Source: CAYYUA01 sp964542585 (GTDB lineage: Bacteria; Bacteroidota; Bacteroidia; CAILMK01; CAYYUA01). Taken from it: DNA of 64,000 nt. The notes beneath the pieces are model-generated. The model did not search any database. It was not told the DNA's origin and saw only the letters and a list, made by a program, of their open reading frames with translations. The stretch spans positions 62,001-126,000 of the forward strand of contig CAZIUI010000002.1 of NCBI GenBank assembly GCA_964542585.1, written 5' to 3'. Positions 8,427 to 17,023 of this stretch are shown here, piece by piece. How positions within the stretch are numbered: position 1 is the stretch's first letter; each line of letters begins with the position of its first letter. Position numbers and translations under genes: made by a program.

Positions 8427-10004
8427 TTAATCTATAGTTAGTACAATAGTTGACGGTAGACGCTTAACGCCATCAGGACCTTTCGCCGATATGTTATCCA
8501 CAATGATTTTATCCCCAGGCTTTGGATTACTTAGGATTCGGTCCATTTTAGAGGTTAACCTTGGTCCGTCATTGGAGGCTTCCTTAAAATTACCCCGTTT
8601 AGGAACATACGTTAGCCTGAAGTGAGAAACAACATATTTAACACCTTCAAAAGCAAACCCTTCTCCCATACTAGCTACGATAGCATCCACAATTCCAACC
8701 TCACCTTTGGAGATCGTACCGGAAGCTTTACTACCAAAGTAAGGGGTAGGCTTCGGGACGGGTTTAATACGAAATTCCTTCCTACCTACTGATTTAGTTC
8801 CACCATCTTTCAGGGATACACTAACGTCAATGTAGGTTTTACGGCCTTCAGGAACTTTTGCTATATATTTACCAGGCTCCTGTTTAATAAGATCACCCTT
8901 GGTCATGTTGGCCCTTATTTGACGGGGTTTATAACCAGGGACTGATACAGTAATAGGATTTTCTAGGCCTGTGTACAAGACATTCATCGCATCCGCTGAA
9001 ATAATAGCCGGTGCTTTAAAGGCACTGTAGTTTACATTGAAGTCAAAAGATTTTTCCTTGCCAGTTGATGGATCCTCTATGGTAATTTCACCTGGTAAAC
9101 TCTTTTCGCCTGGCGAACTAGGGACGGTAGTAAACTTGCCCTGACCTTTCTCTACATCAAGTTTTTCACCATTAACCTTAATTTTAGGGTTTTGGGTAGA
9201 ACTGTATGCACCAAGCATAATTTTAGCGCTAAATTCCTCATTGACGGAAACAGCACTTTTCTTAGTTTTAACAATGGGCTCAAAAACATCAAAACTAATC
9301 TCAGAGCTTCCAACCTGCCCTACCAAAGTGTTAAGGACTTCGGATTTGGTATTTTTAACATCACTTTGAAGTTTGGTTAGAATAGTAACAGCTGCCGTCA
9401 CAGGAACCATCTCAAAATTCGCCGCAGCCCAAGTATTCTTATTATCCGGTCCTTTAGGTGGAGCTTCAGCTTTTAAGGGTATTTGATTTTTAAGCCTTGT
9501 CAAGTTAATATCATTAGCACTTACGGTATCTTGGTTGTAGTCTTCCAGGATATCAATTAACTCCTCACGAGTGCTATTAATCTTCCGCTTTAGCGTATCC
9601 CCATTACCTTTTTTCACCAATACCCTGGTTCCAATATCAAGATTTTTAGCACCAACAAGTGTGCTAGTATCATCTTCAAGATAGCCACCACTTTCTTGAA
9701 TGATATGATCTTTTATAGTGTCAATGTAATGGTTTAACTTATTAGCTAGCATTTTAGCCGAATCAGCCTTCCGGTAATGCTTTATAGTTCTTTCACGGTT
9801 ATTCTCCAATAAATCCTCAAAACGCTTCATAGTGCTCGCATTTTTTTGGGAAATGGACTCATTGGATGCTTGAATTCCAGCATGAACTGTCCGAAAAGCT
9901 TTCAGGACCTCAGCTGACACATTAAGAGCCAAAAGCGCCAATAAAACCAAATACATCATATTGATCATTGCCTGACGCAATGGATTCTGACTTCCTGCTG
10001 CCAT
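8427..10004 (-). CDS. gldM: GldM/PorM, type IX secretion motor protein
   Basis: Inner-membrane-anchored periplasmic shaft that, with GldL, forms the proton-driven motor of type IX secretion. The 525-residue protein has one transmembrane helix at about 12-32 (MMYLVLLALLALNVSAEV), followed by a helical domain and a series of beta domains. The C-terminal sequence with KPGDKIIVDNISAKGPDG is characteristic of GldM. It starts 56 bp after gldL and ends 14 bp before gldN. The length fits the family (about 510-525). Confidence 0.95.
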   Translation of the reverse strand: MAAGSQNPLRQAMINMMYLVLLALLALNVSAEVLKAFRTVHAGIQASNESISQKNASTMKRFEDLLENNRERTIKHYRKADSAKMLANKLNHYIDTIKDHIIQESGGYLEDDTSTLVGAKNLDIGTRVLVKKGNGDTLKRKINSTREELIDILEDYNQDTVSANDINLTRLKNQIPLKAEAPPKGPDNKNTWAAANFEMVPVTAAVTILTKLQSDVKNTKSEVLNTLVGQVGSSEISFDVFEPIVKTKKSAVSVNEEFSAKIMLGAYSSTQNPKIKVNGEKLDVEKGQGKFTTVPSSPGEKSLPGEITIEDPSTGKEKSFDFNVNYSAFKAPAIISADAMNVLYTGLENPITVSVPGYKPRQIRANMTKGDLIKQEPGKYIAKVPEGRKTYIDVSVSLKDGGTKSVGRKEFRIKPVPKPTPYFGSKASGTISKGEVGIVDAIVASMGEGFAFEGVKYVVSHFRLTYVPKRGNFKEASNDGPRLTSKMDRILSNPKPGDKIIVDNISAKGPDGVKRLPSTIVLTID

Positions 10005-10060
10005 AAATTATCTATAATTTTAACAACTTAAAACACTTATTGCTATGTTTTCCAATTGAA

Positions 10061-10870
10061 TTAAGCATTCGAATTTGACCCACTTGTTCCCATGGCGCTC
10101 AACATATTACCATAAACAGAATTAAGGGAAGCAAGATTATTGTTAAGTCTGCCAAACTCATCTTTCAACTTAGAGGTTTCATCTTGAGATCCAGACAAGT
10201 TTTCGATGGTCTTAGTAAGGCTATCATAATATTTATTGAGGGACTTAATGTGGTTGTTGGTCTCTTCTAATTCCATTTCATACACAGAGTTAAGAGAGGA
10301 TAACTTTTGAGAGGCTTCTTTTACCTGATCAAAATACTCTTTCGTTACCTCAGAGGATTGGTTCAAGGTCTGAAGAGCTTGAATATTTTCCGAATAGGAT
10401 TGGTTGATCTTATCAACATTTTGTGCGGCTTCTTTTACCTTAGAGGTATATTCATCGGTAGCAACAGCTGCATTGGTCAATTCGCCCATCTTATTGACAT
10501 TATCTGACAACGACCGCATTCCATCTCCTAAACGTTGTATAAGGTTTTGATCTATTTGAGCATCCTCAAATGCTTTATCAAGCTCTTGAGAAGCGGACTT
10601 CTTCTTATCTTTCTTTTTCCCTTCTTCAATTCCGGCTAGCTCCGGGTAAACCAGTGTCCAATCATAATCTTCCTTAACTGGTTCGAAAGCTGAAAGTGCG
10701 AAAATGAGGGCTTCGGTTCCCAGCCCTATTATAAGCATTAAACCAGCCCCTGGATAATGCTGTAATTTGAACAATGCACCAAGAATCACCACTGCTGCTC
10801 CAAGGCCATAAATTTTGGCCATGATGGATTTAAAGGTTTTACTTTCTAAAAAGCTTTTTGATTTTGCCAT
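10061..10870 (-). CDS. gldL: GldL/PorL, type IX secretion inner-membrane motor stator
   Basis: Forms the proton channel-like stator around GldM that powers type IX secretion and gliding. The 269-residue protein has two transmembrane helices near the N-terminus (about 18-34 and 43-62). The first loop carries the family signature FKLQHYPGAGLML, and a conserved Glu lies within the second helix (GLGTEALIF). The remaining 200 residues are cytoplasmic and strongly coiled-coil-forming, with repeated Ser-Leu-Asn heptads. It lies between gldK and gldM on the same strand. Confidence 0.95.
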   Translation of the reverse strand: MAKSKSFLESKTFKSIMAKIYGLGAAVVILGALFKLQHYPGAGLMLIIGLGTEALIFALSAFEPVKEDYDWTLVYPELAGIEEGKKKDKKKSASQELDKAFEDAQIDQNLIQRLGDGMRSLSDNVNKMGELTNAAVATDEYTSKVKEAAQNVDKINQSYSENIQALQTLNQSSEVTKEYFDQVKEASQKLSSLNSVYEMELEETNNHIKSLNKYYDSLTKTIENLSGSQDETSKLKDEFGRLNNNLASLNSVYGNMLSAMGTSGSNSNA

Positions 10871-10931
10871 TTTATCTTAGGTTTTAGTTAGTTAAAAGGA
10901 TACAACATTTCTTGATAAATCACTATCTATC

Positions 10932-12236
10932 TTATTGATCAAGTGAGCGACCTATTAATGTCATAGCATTTCGGAACCCAACGTAAGATTTAGCCGTGTC
11001 TGCATACTCGTAAGCTCTAACGCCATTCTGACAATAATACGCAACATCTTTCCATGATCCTCCCCTGATAACCTTTCTAGTTCTGGTTACAGGCTCATTT
11101 TCATCAGCATCGTAATGGTAATAAGGGTTCATGTCGTTGGTTTTGTCATAAAGAGACTCATTGTAAGCGGTACTTGTCCATTCCGCTACATTTCCTGCCA
11201 TGCAATAAAGGCCGTAATCATTAGGGAAGTAAGAATTCGCTTTTACAGGATAAAAACCACCATCTTCAATATAATTACCTCTTATTGGTTTGAAATTCGC
11301 CAGGAAGCATCCGTGGCGATTACGCGTATACGGGCCACCCCATGGATAGGGGCTAAAATCGCGACCTCCTCGAGCTGCATATTCCCACTCAGCTTCTGTC
11401 GGAAGCCTGAACGGATTGGCGTCTGGATAGCCTATAGAATTGTAGTAAGCGTTTAGTTTATCTGTACGCCAGTGGGAGAATGCTTTTGCCTGGTGCCAAT
11501 CGACTCCAACAACCGGATAATCATCATAACCGGGGTGCGTGAAATAATACTTAGCCATGGGATCATTGTAAGAATACGTAAAATCCCTTATAAAAGCCAA
11601 GGTATCCGGATAGATTTTCACCTCTTCTTCGTGTATGAACTTCGATCGTTCTACATCTTTCCCAATGTATTTCCGTTTGGCTGCCTCATGAAGATCAAAC
11701 CACTTATACTTGTAAACGAATTTATTGGTGTTAAAACCAGCTTTTTGGTCCAATTTGTTATCACCTTGATAACTTAATTCACTGGTCATATCCTTTGTTT
11801 CCTGCTTACCCCATTGGATAGGTTTTTCCCAGTTAAGTTTAGTTCCTCCTGATTCGGTTTCTTCTAAATGCTCACCGCCCATCTTCTCCTTAGCTATGGA
11901 GTCTCTAACCCAGTGAACAAACTGGCGATATTCGTTATTCGTAATCTCTGTGTCATCCATAAAGAAAGCCTTAACAGAAACCTGCTTAGGTCTTGCAGTT
12001 CTGGAATAAACCACATCTTGATCGCTTTGCCCCATTTTAAAAGACCCTGTTGGAACATAAACGGTCCCGTAAGGTTGAGGATGCTTCCAAGGGTCACGAC
12101 CTTCTACCCCGGTTAATTGTCCCTTAGTACTGCTTAGCCCACAACTCTGAAGAAGCATCATGGCCACGGGCATAAACAATACTATTACAAGCTTTAACCT
12201 TCTCATGTGATGTAATTTTGTTTTCATAAGATTCAA
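10932..12236 (-). CDS. gldK: GldK/PorK, type IX secretion ring lipoprotein
   Basis: Outer-membrane lipoprotein that forms the large periplasmic ring with GldN. The 434-residue protein has a lipoprotein signal whose lipobox ends at Cys32 (LLQSC). The mature part has the formylglycine-generating-enzyme/C-type-lectin-like fold: VVGVDWHQAKAFSHW, RLPTEAEWEYAARGG, YPWGG, AGNVAEWT and VIRGGSWKD. GldK proteins use this fold structurally, not as sulfatase-modifying enzymes. Met11 is an alternative start that would give a more compact signal peptide. A putative promoter lies about 40 bp upstream. Confidence 0.95.
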   Translation of the reverse strand: MNLMKTKLHHMRRLKLVIVLFMPVAMMLLQSCGLSSTKGQLTGVEGRDPWKHPQPYGTVYVPTGSFKMGQSDQDVVYSRTARPKQVSVKAFFMDDTEITNNEYRQFVHWVRDSIAKEKMGGEHLEETESGGTKLNWEKPIQWGKQETKDMTSELSYQGDNKLDQKAGFNTNKFVYKYKWFDLHEAAKRKYIGKDVERSKFIHEEEVKIYPDTLAFIRDFTYSYNDPMAKYYFTHPGYDDYPVVGVDWHQAKAFSHWRTDKLNAYYNSIGYPDANPFRLPTEAEWEYAARGGRDFSPYPWGGPYTRNRHGCFLANFKPIRGNYIEDGGFYPVKANSYFPNDYGLYCMAGNVAEWTSTAYNESLYDKTNDMNPYYHYDADENEPVTRTRKVIRGGSWKDVAYYCQNGVRAYEYADTAKSYVGFRNAMTLIGRSLDQ

Positions 12237-12273
12237 CTATTCAAAGCAATTAGTCTCAGATAATGCTATAACT

Positions 12274-12304
12274 AACAATTACATGGCTGAACGAAGTTAG
12301 CAAA
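12274..12304 (-). promoter_or_regulatory. Putative Bacteroidota-type promoter for gldK
   Basis: On the minus strand TTTG (12304-12301) is followed by a 19-bp spacer and TAATTGTT (12281-12274), a partial match to TAnnTTTG, about 38 bp before the gldK start. The spacing is ideal but the -7 element matches only 6 of 8 positions. It would let gldKLMN be transcribed separately from porP. Confidence 0.35.
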
Positions 12305-12328
12305 AGTTTATTATTGTCAAATTTTTGA

Positions 12329-13300
12329 CTACAAGAACCTAGGACTCCAGATTGGGAACTCCTCCTTAGGCTGGGGATTGAAACGGAAACAATAGCCTAT
12401 TAAAAATTCGTGTGTTCCACCAGATCTTACATCATTAGGAGCAAAAGGAAGATCAAATGAATAACCAAACTTTAGCTTGGGTGTAATGTATAAACCAAGC
12501 ATCGCACTAAGGGATTTTTCCCCTACACGATACCCGAGACCTCCCCAGTATTTATCATTCAAAACAGCCCTCCCATTAACATCAGCCTGGATTTTACTAC
12601 CATCATACTTAATCAAGGTGCTTGGCTTCAAATCCCAGCTTTCATTCAATTGGTAATTGTACCCACCGGTTAAATAGAAATGGCGTTGGTACTGGCTGTT
12701 TCCAGAACCATCCGACCATCCTAGATCACCTTGGGGGATACGAAGCACGGAAACACCCGCGTAGTAGTTTTTTGCCTGTAGATAAGCGCCAAAGCCAAGA
12801 TCCAAAAGAATGTTGGAAACTTCTTTATTAGGAATTTTAGCATCAGGTCTTACAGTCGGATCCAGCTCGTCCCCATTGAGGGTGGTTTGGATGATACCTG
12901 CATTGATACCCAAAGATAATCGGCCGTAACCAGTCTGGATGTGATGGCTCCCGGAAGCCACTGCGGAAACGGTATTTTGAAAACCGACTTGATCATTAAA
13001 AATGGAAAGGCCAACGCCCTGAACATATTTATTACCTAAGGGTGCATTTGCGGTGAAAAACTGAGTGTTGGGTGAGCTCCCACCATCTACACCATCAAAC
13101 CCCGTCCATTGGGAGTGTTGAAGAAAGTTAGCGCAAATGTGAGTACGATTATTACCCGCAAAAGCAGGATTGTAAGTCATTTCATTAAACATGTAATGAC
13201 TAAACTGTGGGTCCTGCTGAGCTTCAGCATCATTGATATGGGACCCAAAGAATGTTAGTAATGCAAAAAGTACAAGTGTGTAGAAAACCTTTTGTCTCAT
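12329..13300 (-). CDS. porP: PorP/SprF family type IX secretion membrane protein
   Basis: Outer-membrane protein of the PorP/SprF family, which helps secrete or attach specific type IX cargo. The 323-residue protein has a signal peptide to about residue 27 and then the family opening DPQFSHYMFNEMTYNPAFAGN. Alternating short hydrophobic strands consistent with a 14-strand beta barrel end in a C-terminal FLIGYCFRF-type strand and short tail. It lies 92 bp upstream of gldK, the standard porP-KLMN arrangement. Bacteroidota usually encode many PorP paralogues; this is the one linked to the core machine. Confidence 0.92.
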   Translation of the reverse strand: MRQKVFYTLVLFALLTFFGSHINDAEAQQDPQFSHYMFNEMTYNPAFAGNNRTHICANFLQHSQWTGFDGVDGGSSPNTQFFTANAPLGNKYVQGVGLSIFNDQVGFQNTVSAVASGSHHIQTGYGRLSLGINAGIIQTTLNGDELDPTVRPDAKIPNKEVSNILLDLGFGAYLQAKNYYAGVSVLRIPQGDLGWSDGSGNSQYQRHFYLTGGYNYQLNESWDLKPSTLIKYDGSKIQADVNGRAVLNDKYWGGLGYRVGEKSLSAMLGLYITPKLKFGYSFDLPFAPNDVRSGGTHEFLIGYCFRFNPQPKEEFPIWSPRFL

Positions 13301-13336
13301 AGAAGTTTTTTGCTTTCGCTACTCCTGCTGAGCGGT

Positions 13337-13366
13337 CAAATATACAGATTAATTCCAAATGCCAAA
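13337..13366 (-). promoter_or_regulatory. Bacteroidota-type promoter for porP
   Basis: On the minus strand TTTG (13366-13363), an 18-bp spacer and TATATTTG (13344-13337) match the Bacteroidota housekeeping sigma consensus TTTG-N19-TAnnTTTG with an exact -7 element. It lies 36 bp before the porP ATG. It is the clearest promoter in the window and sits just after a hairpin that would end hemD transcription. Confidence 0.6.
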
Positions 13367-13387
13367 ATAAAGTTGGTAAAAAGGCAT

Positions 13388-13412
13388 TGCTTTTATACTA
13401 GAAGCAAAAGCA
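13388..13412 (-). terminator. Possible weak terminator between hemD and porP
   Basis: TGCTTTT and AAAAGCA form a perfect 7-bp stem with an 11-base loop, 13 bp after the hemD stop. On the minus strand it is followed by ATGCC and five T residues. The stem is AT-rich and the T-run is displaced, so termination is probably partial. Confidence 0.35.
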
Positions 13413-13424
13413 TTTAGAGCACCC

Positions 13425-14174
13425 TTACTTGGCATTATTGTAGCGCTTAACAAATTGTTCCAAAGCCATCTTCATGGAGGGAGCCTGAGGTGAGGGAGCT
13501 TCAATGTCCAAGGTTAACCCTGCTTTTTTAACCTCTTTACAGGTTTTTGGGCCGAACCCTGCGATCTTTGTATTACCCTGTTCAAAATCGGAGAAGTTTT
13601 CCATCAAAGATCGGATACCAGATGGGCTAAAAAAGGCTAGTAAATCATAATTAATATTTCTCAGCTCTGAGAGATCATTGTAAACCGTACGATACATTGT
13701 GGCTTCGGTAAACTCCACCTTGTATTTTCGGAAGGTCTTTGCAAACTCGTTCTTGCTTACATTAGATTGGGGAATCAGAAATGTTTCCCGCTTATGTTTT
13801 ATGAGGAGGCTCTCAAAACTTTTATCCTTGGCTTTAGGAAAGAATACTTTGCGTTTCCTATAAGTGATAAACTTTTGCAGGTAAAGGGCTATAGCTTCAG
13901 TGACGCAGAAGTACTTCATTTCCGCCGGAACCTCAATCCTTAGCTCATCGCATAACCGAAAGAAATGCTCAATAGCAGTTCTGCTTGTCATTACGATAGC
14001 AGAGTGTTTAAGGATATTGATTTTACTGCGCCTGAATTCTTTGGCAGTAACACCTTCAACCTTAATAAAAGGATAAAAGTCTACTTGAATGTTGTATTTA
14101 TCTGCCAGCTCCTGATAAGGGGATCTTCCATTTTCTGGTTCCGGTTGAGAAATCAGGATGCTTTTAATCTTCAC
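13425..14174 (-). CDS. hemD: Uroporphyrinogen-III synthase (HemD)
   Basis: Cyclises hydroxymethylbilane to uroporphyrinogen III, the branch-point step of tetrapyrrole synthesis. The 249-residue protein has the two-lobed HemD layout: an N-terminal SILISQPEP start, the AIVMTSRTAIEHFF segment near 60, and the conserved FFSPSGIRSLMENF and KIAGFGPKTCKEVKKAG segments in the second half. HemD is poorly conserved, but these blocks and the DUF4271 neighbour are characteristic for Bacteroidota. It starts 18 bp after the DUF4271 gene. Confidence 0.88.
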   Translation of the reverse strand: MKIKSILISQPEPENGRSPYQELADKYNIQVDFYPFIKVEGVTAKEFRRSKINILKHSAIVMTSRTAIEHFFRLCDELRIEVPAEMKYFCVTEAIALYLQKFITYRKRKVFFPKAKDKSFESLLIKHKRETFLIPQSNVSKNEFAKTFRKYKVEFTEATMYRTVYNDLSELRNINYDLLAFFSPSGIRSLMENFSDFEQGNTKIAGFGPKTCKEVKKAGLTLDIEAPSPQAPSMKMALEQFVKRYNNAK

Positions 14175-14192
14175 GATGAGTTGTAGAATTTT

Positions 14193-14852
14193 TTATATAA
14201 AGCCCGTTAGCCAGTTAACAACTACCACTAAAGGACCTAATTCAACCATACAAATATAGCAAAAATTGTAAATGATGCCATGCTGCAGCATTTCCTGCAT
14301 TTGTAAAAGTGAACGTAATGCCCTGAATAATAGAAATACCCCAGCTAATCCACCAATCAGTAAAAATCCCATTTTTTGACTTAAGACATCAGTGAAAGTA
14401 ATCAAAAAAGTGAGGGGTAGTAGCCCTATCCCTAAAACACGATTAAAAACAATTATATTTAAAATAAAGGGAATAATGTATTTTAATGTGTAAAATACAT
14501 TCCCGAGTACAAGAGCCAGTATTAGCTGATTTACTAAAATTCCCACCACAATAAGCAAAATACTAGCAAAAGCAAAAGTTGTTTCAGAGGAAATACTTAT
14601 TAACTGGTGTATCAAAAAGCTTGTACTAAAAAGCATAATTAGGTCAAGATAAATATTTGTAGGCGTCAACCTTAATCTTCCTTCTCTACGCATCAACTGC
14701 ACATAACTGAGGTTAAGTAGGCTACTAATAAGCGCTTTTAGGTACCCTGGTTTTTGTACCCTTATTAACCCCATTATGAGCAACCCAGCAATAAAAACTC
14801 CAAATAAAGACGTACTATTTGTTGGTACACTTTCAAAGCCTTGACCCTGCAT
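14193..14852 (-). CDS. DUF4271 integral membrane protein
   Basis: Membrane protein of unknown function, 219 residues, with about six hydrophobic helices. A characteristic C-terminal portion reads FLLFRALRSLLQMQEMLQ, then YNFCYICMVELGPLVV. I recognise this as the DUF4271 family that neighbours hemD in many Bacteroidota. The adjacency suggests a link to haem/tetrapyrrole metabolism or merely conserved operon structure; the sequence shows no catalytic motif. It is first in the minus-strand run and shares a 195-bp divergent gap with the HemW-like gene. Confidence 0.8.
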   Translation of the reverse strand: MQGQGFESVPTNSTSLFGVFIAGLLIMGLIRVQKPGYLKALISSLLNLSYVQLMRREGRLRLTPTNIYLDLIMLFSTSFLIHQLISISSETTFAFASILLIVVGILVNQLILALVLGNVFYTLKYIIPFILNIIVFNRVLGIGLLPLTFLITFTDVLSQKMGFLLIGGLAGVFLLFRALRSLLQMQEMLQHGIIYNFCYICMVELGPLVVVVNWLTGFI

Positions 14853-15047
14853 GCTTAACTTTCCCTTGGTTTGTGCCTGCTTATCCCATTATGTATACCA
14901 TGAGAATGGACCCCTACAACATCCAATTTTTAACTGCAACTCTCGTCAACTTTACTTTGTAAACGATTGTATTGTAGCATGAACAAGAAAAGGGAATTGC
15001 TAACATTGCCTACCCAATTCTGAAGCTTCAACCAAATTAAAACCATA

Positions 15048-16175
15048 GTGGTGGCTGCTATTTACATTCAAATTCCAAACATACAAGCTAAGGCTAAAAA
15101 AATTCTACACCAGTCCCAAAATTTTTCAATGGGTATTTGGTGGAAAAATTTGGCCAAGGAACTTGAATTTAAGGCTCCTTACTTTAAGGATAAAAGCATC
15201 AAAAGCATCTATTTAGCAGGGACTGATCTCCCTAGCTTATCCGGAACTTTTCTTTCAGATATTTTAAGCATGGCAAAGCAGCATTTCAATTTACAGGAAA
15301 TTTCGGAAGTTAGCATTGAAGGGAGCCCTAAAAGTTTGGACATGGAGCATATAAGCCGGCTAAGAAGTATCGGTTTTAACCGGCTTGTGCTTCATGTTTA
15401 TTCCTTGACTGATCAGCACTTGAGAAACAATGAGGTAGGCCATACGGCGCAAGAAGCCATTGAGGTAATTGAATCAATTAAGATGGCGGGATTTGATAAT
15501 TATTGTGTGGAAGTAACTTACGGGTACCCTTATCAATCTTACGATGAATGGCTACAAGAGCTTACACTACTAGCATCTTACGATGTACCACATATTACAG
15601 CTGAAGCATTTTCTGAAAATTTTAGTTACCAACAACACCAGCCCAAGCCGGTCAGGGAAAATTTGAATTGTTTAACAAATGCCGAAGGGTTTTTAGCAAT
15701 AAGAGCCTTTGCTACTGAAAATAATTACCACCATTACGATGTCGTTGATTTAGCACAAAAAGGGTATGAAAGTATACAAAACATGGCATACTCATACAGA
15801 GAGCCTTATTTAGGATTAGGGCCAGGCGCAGAAAGCTTCAACCTGAACTCAAGGTGGGGGAACTTCTCAGATTTAGAGCAGTACCAAAATTCCCTGGATA
15901 ATAATAGCAACCCTGCTCAGAAAGAAGTACTGCGTCACCTGGATATTGTAAACGAGAAGCTCCTCTTAGGATTACGTTCTTGTAAAGGTATCCACCCTGA
16001 AAGTGAGCTAAAACACCATTTAAGAATCATTGACTACGAGCAATTACTGGGAGAGCTCGAAAAAGCTTACGCTAATAATCGTTTGTATAAGGACTCTGGC
16101 GAACATTTCTTTTTCAACAGGAACTATTGGCTGGAGGTAGATGACTGGTTAAGCCGGTTTTTTATATTGCCCTAA
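15048..16175 (+). CDS. HemW-like protein lacking the radical-SAM cysteine motif
   Basis: The 375-residue protein follows the HemW/coproporphyrinogen-oxidase-like radical-SAM layout along its whole length. It has IYIQIP at 5-10, a degenerate AGTDLPSL in place of GGGTPSLL (57-64), EGSPKSL near 91, GFNRLVLHVYSLTDQHL (109-125), AGFDNYCVEVTYG (147-159) and YLGLGPGAESF (254-264). The CX3CX2C cluster motif that should follow IYIHIPF is absent: residues 11-26 contain no cysteine, and the only cysteines in the protein are at 153, 208 and 312. It therefore cannot bind the usual [4Fe-4S] cluster there. GTG start. It may be a haem-binding or regulatory pseudoenzyme. The next gene follows after 17 bp. Confidence 0.85.
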   Translation: MVAAIYIQIPNIQAKAKKILHQSQNFSMGIWWKNLAKELEFKAPYFKDKSIKSIYLAGTDLPSLSGTFLSDILSMAKQHFNLQEISEVSIEGSPKSLDMEHISRLRSIGFNRLVLHVYSLTDQHLRNNEVGHTAQEAIEVIESIKMAGFDNYCVEVTYGYPYQSYDEWLQELTLLASYDVPHITAEAFSENFSYQQHQPKPVRENLNCLTNAEGFLAIRAFATENNYHHYDVVDLAQKGYESIQNMAYSYREPYLGLGPGAESFNLNSRWGNFSDLEQYQNSLDNNSNPAQKEVLRHLDIVNEKLLLGLRSCKGIHPESELKHHLRIIDYEQLLGELEKAYANNRLYKDSGEHFFFNRNYWLEVDDWLSRFFILP

Positions 16176-16192
16176 ACCTTCAAAATCCGCAA

Positions 16193-16939
16193 ATGAAACT
16201 TTTTACAGCACTCAACTCTTATCAAGTAGATCTCGATAAGCCCTTAGACATTAGCATTCCTTTAAAAAGGGAGGCCGCTGTTAATGCTTTTCACCTACCA
16301 GATCCCTCATTTGAAACAGTTGTGGCAGGAAACTTTATTGGCAATGTTAATCAGGGCGGTAGCTGTAACGTTGAAAATATTCACCTCAATGCGCATGGTA
16401 ATGGAACTCATACTGAGTGCGTTGGGCACATCAGCAAAGAGCACCACTACCTGAAAGATATTTTACTCCAATATCATTACTTAGCGCGGGTTGTTTCAGT
16501 CCCTTTGACGGCCAGTAAGGAAGGGCAAATTATTGCTGAGGCTTCCCTTAGAAAAGCTTTACCTTATTCAGACTCTGATTTTCAGGCTCTTATCATTCGC
16601 ACTATTCCTAATAATGACACCAAAAAAGCGAGAATTTATTCCGGTAAGAATCCGCCTTTCTTAACGGTAGAGGCTATTCAGGCCATCAAAAAGGCTGGGA
16701 TACAGCACCTATTGGTTGACCTCCCGTCAGTTGATCATGAGGATGACCCATTACTTCCTGCACACCATGCATATTTTGGTTATCCAGAAGAGCGGAATTC
16801 CACTCGTACCATAACGGAGCTTATTTACGTTCCTAATACCATAAATGATGGTAGCTATCTACTTAATATGCAGGTATTAAGCCTGGAAAGTGATGCAAGT
16901 CCAAGTCATCCAGTGCTATTCAAGCTTAACAATAGCTAA
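16193..16939 (+). CDS. Cyclase-family metal-dependent hydrolase (kynurenine formamidase-like)
   Basis: The 248-residue protein belongs to the cyclase/kynurenine-formamidase superfamily, whose members hydrolyse amide or ester bonds with a metal centre. The metal motif HxGTHxD appears as HGNGTHTE (about residues 68-75), with Glu where Asp is usual, followed by VGHI. A distal LLVDLPSVDHEDD segment near 180 and HHAYFGYP near 195 match the second ligand region. The substrate cannot be named. It lies between the HemW-like gene and the type B cargo gene, probably in one transcript. Confidence 0.8.
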   Translation: MKLFTALNSYQVDLDKPLDISIPLKREAAVNAFHLPDPSFETVVAGNFIGNVNQGGSCNVENIHLNAHGNGTHTECVGHISKEHHYLKDILLQYHYLARVVSVPLTASKEGQIIAEASLRKALPYSDSDFQALIIRTIPNNDTKKARIYSGKNPPFLTVEAIQAIKKAGIQHLLVDLPSVDHEDDPLLPAHHAYFGYPEERNSTRTITELIYVPNTINDGSYLLNMQVLSLESDASPSHPVLFKLNNS

Positions 16940-17023
16940 AACTAAACATTGCAACTTTTCGGCTACCATAAACGTCTTAATTGGTGTATGTTTTGTACTT
17001 TACAAAGCTGTAAATTTAAGCTT

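Noticed and set aside
10932..12236. GldK as an active sulfatase-modifying enzyme
   Set aside because: The fold matches, but the sequence context is the type IX locus and GldK proteins are structural lipoproteins.
15078..15125. Frameshift as the cause of the missing HemW cysteines
   Set aside because: I read the alternative frames over this stretch; they yield stops and no CX3CX2C pattern, and the in-frame homology continues cleanly on both sides.
16949..17023. Upstream extension of the type B cargo gene from a TTG
   Set aside because: It places 25 Cys-rich, non-signal residues before a well-formed signal peptide. The ATG at 17024 is a better start.
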